Of a stretch of DNA of 64,000 nucleotides, positions 60,312 to 64,000 are shown piece by piece; the first letter of the stretch is position 1; each line of letters opens with the position of its first letter. Both the position numbers and the translations under genes were made by a program. Below the pieces are notes generated by a model. It worked only from the letters and a program-made list of their open reading frames with translations, had not been told where the DNA came from and did not search any database. The DNA comes from Schistocephalus solidus. Its lineage: Eukaryota; Platyhelminthes; Cestoda; Diphyllobothriidea; Diphyllobothriidae. The DNA is taken from the NCBI GenBank assembly GCA_017591395.1, contig WEDG01000861.1, positions 52,989 through 116,988 on the forward strand, written 5' to 3'.

Positions 60312-60528
60312 CTTTTAGCTAGTATCTATGTCGGAAGTACGGTATAACGTCTTTTGCATATAAGATTCATACACTTGTTTGTAGAATGGGCATTACGTGG
60401 TTATTCCACAGTGGTTGATTGTCTTCGACCCAAATGTTCATTGAAAATTTCGGTCTGACCCCTAAAAAGTCATGTCCGAATCACCTGACTCCATGTCCTG
60501 CACTTAATAATTTCAGAAATTATTTACC

Positions 60529-60530
<2 letters not shown>

Positions 60531-60574
<44 letters not shown>
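60531..60574. repeat. (TA)n microsatellite
   Basis: Joins the satellite block to the next SINE unit. Confidence 0.95.
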
Positions 60575-60576
<2 letters not shown>

Positions 60577-60599
60577 TCCTTATCAACCTAATCATCATA

Positions 60600-60892
60600 T
60601 TCCTCAAGTTACTATGCAACTGCCTGCGAGGGCTCTAAAGTGAGCTCCAGGGCACAACGGAACATCCATGTTCCTTAGCCAGATCGATGAACACCTCACT
60701 ATCATTTCATAGTCCCGATCGCAAACCGACAAAACAACGGAATCATGGCTCAAGGGTAGAGGTTACTCAATGACAAAGGTCGCGGGTTCGAATCTCGGGT
60801 GATACAGACCCGGGATTGGGTATGACTGGCTGATAACGGCTAATAAGTTAGCAAATCATTCCGGTCTCTCGTCTTTGTCGGTTCCACTTATC
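60600..60892 (+). mobile_element. tRNA-headed SINE unit, hammerhead inactivated
   Basis: Family blocks are complete (GCAACTGCCTGCGAG..., GGGCACAACGGAACAT, tRNA-like head with B box GGGTTCGAATCTC, GGGATTGGGTATGACTGG). The ribozyme core reads CTGATAA and GCAAA, losing two invariant bases, and helix II pairing is damaged (AAGTTA for AAGCCA). Confidence 0.82.
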
Positions 60893-60918
60893 ATATACAT
60901 ATACATATATATATATAC

Positions 60919-60960
<42 letters not shown>

Positions 60961-60961
60961 C

Positions 60962-61013
<52 letters not shown>
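60893..61013. repeat. Compound (TA)n/(CATA)n microsatellite
   Basis: Two TA runs separated by TAGCATTA at about 60958-60965, the left one with interspersed ACAT. It sits between SINE units of opposite orientation. Confidence 0.93.
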
Positions 61014-61017
<4 letters not shown>

Positions 61018-61885
61018 AATGTGGAACCGACAAAGACAAGGGAGACTGAATGGCCATTTCTGGCTTATTAGCCGTCATCAGTTAAACATACCCAATCCCA
61101 AGTGTGGAACACCTGGGATCTCGGAACCCGCGACCTTTGGTATTTGAGTCGAACGCTCACCATTGAGCCACGGGCTCGTTGCTTTGTCGGTTGCGATCGG
61201 GATATGATGATAGTGTGGCTCACCGATTCGCAGGAACATTTTATGTTCCGTTGTGCCCTGAACCGAACTAGAGGCAGGCAGTGCATAGCGACGTGTAGCA
61301 TAGTTGATAATGTGGAACCGACAAAGACAAGGGAGATCCGGAATGGCCATTTCTGAGCTTATTAGCCGTCATCAGCCAAAAGTCATACCCAATCCCAAGT
61401 GGAACACCGGGATTCGAACCCGCGACCTTTAGTATTTGAGTCGAACGTTTCTACCATTGAGCCACGGGCTCGTTGCTTTGTCGGTTGCGATCGGGAATAT
61501 GATGATAGTGGTGGCTCACCGATCTTAAGGAACATTTTCTATGTTCCGTGTGTGAAACTCTGAACCAGACTAGAGCATTTCTAGACATGACAGCGACGTA
61601 GCATATGCTGATAGTGGAACCGACGAAAGATATGGGGACCGAATGGCCATGTTTCTCGGCGCATTGTCGTCATCAGCCAGTCATACCCAATCAGTGTGGA
61701 ACACCTGGGATTCGAACCCGCGACCTTTTGGTATTTGAGTCGAACGCTCCACCATTGAGCCGCGGGCTCGCTGTTTGTCGGTTGCGATCGGGAATATGAT
61801 GATAGTAGTTTCACCGATCGGCAAAGGACATTTTAGCTTGGTGGAATCCGACCGGTATAGTCGCATAGCGACTGCAGCATATGCT
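61014..61885 (-). mobile_element. Three tandem SINE units in minus orientation
   Basis: Units at about 61014-61305, 61306-61612 and 61613-61885 read on the minus strand as TGCTACACGTCGCTATGC ... GAGCCCGTGGCTCAATGGT ... GGTTCGAATCCCAGGTG ... CTGATGACGGCTAATAAGCC. The first keeps most of the ribozyme core but has lost helix I (TTAAC for GACTGG side); the second has an extra base in helix II and a disrupted helix I; the third is badly eroded. Small indels are common throughout. Confidence 0.82.
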
Positions 61886-62188
61886 GATAATGATGACGGC
61901 TAATAAGCCAGAAATGGCCATTCCGGTCTCCCTTGTCTTTGTCGGTTCCACATTATCAACATATGCTACACGTCGCTATGCGACTGCCTGTGAGTACTCT
62001 AGTCTGAGTTCCAGGGCACAACGGAACATAAATGTTCCTTAAGCAGATCGGTGAGCCACACACTATCATCATATTCCCGATCTCAACCGACAAAGCAACG
62101 AGCCCGTGGCTCAATGGTAGAGCGTTCGACTCAAATACCAAAGGTCGCGGGTTCGAATCCCAGGTGTTCCACACTTGGGATTGGGTAT

Positions 62189-62233
62189 GACTGGCTGATG
62201 ACGGCTAATAAGCCAGAAATGGCCATTCCGGTC
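62189..62233 (+). ncRNA. Hammerhead motif, plus SINE array unit 1
   Basis: Helix I GACTGG (62189-62194), CTGATGA (62195-62201), helix II CGGC-TAATAA-GCCA (62202-62215), GAAA (62216-62219), TGG/CCA (62220-62225), TT (62226-62227), CCGGTC (62228-62233). Compared with the 49.5-50.5 kb family, helix I differs at two positions and still pairs (A-T against G.T; T.G against T-A). Expected cleavage is after 62227. The weak points are a C.A mismatch at the base of helix II and U in place of the preferred C at position 17. Confidence 0.74.
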
Positions 62234-62496
62234 TCCCTTGTCTTTGTCGGTTCCACATTATCAACATATGCTACACGTCGCTATGCGACCGCCTGTGAGG
62301 ACTCTAGTCTGAGTTCCAGGGCACAACGGAACATAAAATGTTCCTTAAGCAGATCGGTGAGCCACACACTATCATCATATTCCCTGATCGCAACCGACAA
62401 AGCAACGAGCCCGTGGCTCAATGGTAGAGCGTCTCGACTCAAATACCAAAAGGTCGTGGTTCGAATCCCAGGTGTTCCACACTTGGGATTGGGTAT

Positions 62497-62542
62497 GACT
62501 GGCTGATGACGGCTAATAAGCCAGAAAATGGCCATTCCGGTC
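62497..62542 (+). ncRNA. Hammerhead motif, plus array unit 2, one-base insertion
   Basis: As in unit 1 but with GAAAA (62524-62528) in place of GAAA; otherwise GACTGG, CTGATGA (62503-62509), GGC/GCC, TGG/CCA, TT and CCGGTC are kept. Confidence 0.6.
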
Positions 62543-62683
62543 TCCCTTGTCTTTGTCGGTTCCACATTATCAACATATGCTACACGTCGCTATGCGACTG
62601 CCTGTGAGTACTCTAGTCTGAGTTCCAGGGCACAACGGAACATAAAATGTTCCTTTAAGCAGATCGGTGAGCCACACACTATC

Positions 62684-62709
62684 ATATATATATATATATA
62701 TATATATAT
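62684..62709. repeat. (TA)n microsatellite inside a SINE unit
   Basis: Replaces the tRNA-like head of array unit 3, between ACACACTATCA and TGGTATAAG. Confidence 0.93.
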
Positions 62710-63305
62710 GGTATAAGTATATATGGGATGGGTGGCATGATTAAAGCTAATAAGCCAGAAAATGGCCATTCCGGAATTCTCGGTTCTTGCCTGGTTCCAC
62801 AATATCAATGATATGCTACACGTCACTAAGCGACTGCAGTGAATAATTTTGTCTGAGTTCCAGGGGCACAACGGAACATAAATGTTCCTTACGCAGATCG
62901 GTAAGCCGAACACTATCATCATTTCTCTATTGCATTGACAGCAATGAGCCCATGGCTCAATGGAAGAGCGTTCTACTCCAACAAAGGTCGCGGGTTTGAA
63001 TCCCAGGTGTTTCTAATTGCTGTTATTGATGACTGGCTAATGACGAAATGGCCATTCCGGTCTCCTTAGTCTAATGGTTCAAAATTATCAACATATGCTA
63101 CACGTCGCTATGCGACTGCCTGAGCTCTAGTCTGGAGTTCCAGGGGCAACAAATGTCTTAAGCAGATCGGTGAGCCACACACTATCATCATATTCCCGGA
63201 TCGCAACTGACAAAGCAACGAGCCCGTGCTCAATGGTAGAGCGTTCGACTCAAATACCAAAGGTCGCGGGTTCGAATCCCAGGTGTTCTACACTTTGGAT
63301 TGCAT

Positions 63306-63350
63306 GACTGGCTGATGACGGCTAATAAGCCAGAAATGGCCATTCCGGTC
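63306..63350 (+). ncRNA. Hammerhead motif, plus array unit 5
   Basis: GACTGG (63306-63311), CTGATGA (63312-63318), CGGC-TAATAA-GCCA, GAAA (63333-63336), TGG/CCA (63337-63342), TT (63343-63344), CCGGTC (63345-63350): identical to unit 1 over the whole motif. Confidence 0.74.
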
Positions 63351-63920
63351 TCCCTTGTCTCTTGTCGGTTCCAAATTATCAACATATGCTACACGTCGCT
63401 ATGCGACCGCCTCGTGAGTACAGTCTGAGTCTCCAGGGCACAACGGAACATAAATGTTCCTTTACAGATCGGTGAGCCACACACCATCATCATATTCCGA
63501 TCGCAACCGACAGCAACGAGCCCGTGGCTCAATGGTAGAGCGTTCGACTCAAATACCACAGGTCGCTGGGTTCGAACTCTAGCGCGTTCCACTTGGGATT
63601 GGGCTATGACTGGCTGATGACTGATAAGCCAGAAATGGCCATTCCGGTCTCCCCCTTGTCTTTGTCGGTTCCAAATTATCAATATATGCTACACGTCGCT
63701 ATGCGACTGTCTGTGAGTACTCTAGTTCTGAGTCTCCAGGGCAAAAACGGAACACTAAATGTTCCTAAAGCAGATCGGTGAGCCACACATATCATCATAT
63801 TCCTGATCGCAAACCGACGATAGCAAACGAGCCCGTGGCTCAAATGCGTAGAGTTGTCTGACTCAAATACCAAAGGTCGCGGGTTCGAATCCCAGGTGTT
63901 CCACACTTGGGATTGGGTAT

Positions 63921-63965
63921 GACTGGCTGATGACGGCTAATAAGCCAGAAATGGCCATTCCGGTC
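63921..63965 (+). ncRNA. Hammerhead motif, plus array unit 7
   Basis: GACTGG (63921-63926), CTGATGA (63927-63933), GAAA (63948-63951), TGG/CCA (63952-63957), TT, CCGGTC (63960-63965): again identical to unit 1, although the flanking unit has accumulated indels. Confidence 0.74.
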
Positions 63966-64000
63966 TCCCTGTCTTGTCGGTTCCAAATTATCAACTATAT

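Larger units (their letters stand above)
59456..60530 (+). repeat. 356-bp satellite in plus orientation, three tandem units
   Basis: The marker TATTCTCTGGAGTCCATATA occurs at 59481, 59836 and 60192, giving periods of 355 and 356. Units two and three are almost identical over their full length, including GTAGTACTACTTGTTTGTAG and TTCATTGAAATTTCGGGTCT blocks. The last unit is cut at TTTACCCG by a (TA)n run at 60531. Hammerhead motifs are present in units two and three and ruined in unit one. The block joins the minus units near 59455, making a large imperfect inverted repeat. Confidence 0.9.
61886..64000 (+). mobile_element. Tandem SINE array in plus orientation, about seven units, hammerhead tails
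   Basis: After a tail-only piece (61886-61960), units start at the marker ATATGCTACACGTCGC near 61961, 62266, 62575, 62811, 63093, 63384 and 63684; the last runs off the window. Full units are about 300-310 bases. Each has ..GGCACAACGGAACATAAATG.., CCCGATCGCAACCGAC, a tRNA-like head (A box TGGCTCAATGGTAGAGCG, B box GGTTCGAATCC; unit 1 at 62107-62124 and 62150-62160) and the hammerhead tail. The isotype of the head is unclear because the anticodon stem does not pair. Unit 3 contains a (TA)n run and unit 4 a deletion across the ribozyme. Confidence 0.9.

Noticed and set aside
60875..61147. Open frames made of repeated IYIY
   Set aside because: Translation of (TA)n microsatellites; not coding.
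1..64000. CRISPR array, bacterial operon or prophage
   Set aside because: Gene density, LINE and PLE content, TA microsatellites and 7TM receptors all indicate an animal genome; no spacer-repeat structure was seen.

Overview
The window is animal DNA: AT-rich, intron-scale spacing between open frames, many (TA)n runs, and almost entirely old transposable-element sequence. The encoded element families and a pair of rhodopsin-like receptors look like those of parasitic flatworms (Platyhelminthes). A diphyllobothriidean tapeworm such as Spirometra, Dibothriocephalus or Schistocephalus is my best guess, made from memory of protein style and not from a search. No intact long single-exon gene is present. 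The best host gene is a seven-transmembrane receptor on the minus strand (53.55-54.60 kb) broken by one missing base; a more decayed sister copy lies at 46.69-47.73 kb.

Layout. 0-3.4 kb: two Penelope-like elements (PLEs) head to head, with reverse transcriptase (RT) and GIY-YIG endonuclease remains. 6.56-7.0 kb: a PLE 3' tail fragment. 8.2-10.8 kb: a tandem duplication of an unknown 1.3-kb unit. 12.8-15.3 kb: minus-strand RTE-like LINE ending in zinc-finger remnants. 15.3-15.9 kb: two tRNA-headed SINE units. 19.9-21.05 kb (minus) and 22.0-23.1 kb (plus): fragments of the same LINE family in opposite orientations. 23.7-27.1 kb and 31.6-33.4 kb: two decayed CR1/Jockey-like LINEs. 27.1-27.8 kb: SINE remains. 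34.4-35.6 kb: a third PLE. 42-43.2 kb: unrecognised open frames. 46.7-54.6 kb: the receptor pair with a SINE array between them. 58.8-60.5 kb: a roughly 356-bp satellite. 60.6-64 kb: a SINE array that changes orientation at about 61.89 kb.

The main discovery is hammerhead ribozyme (HHR) motifs in three unrelated repeat classes: (1) the 356-bp satellite, two copies of which carry a type I hammerhead (one perfect core, one with a single core change); (2) the tails of tRNA-headed SINE units, where the core, three helices and a loopless stem III recur in many tandem units; (3) the terminal region of a PLE at 35.54 kb, with a homologous copy on the minus strand at 25.23 kb and a ruined one at 6.95 kb. 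PLE-borne hammerheads, schistosome Sm-alpha hammerhead SINEs and animal 'retrozymes' are known precedents. All three classes together suggest a cis-cleaving RNA economy in which monomers from tandem transcripts could circularise and be copied by PLE-type reverse transcriptases. Motifs and pairings were read directly from the sequence; activity and mobilisation are inference.
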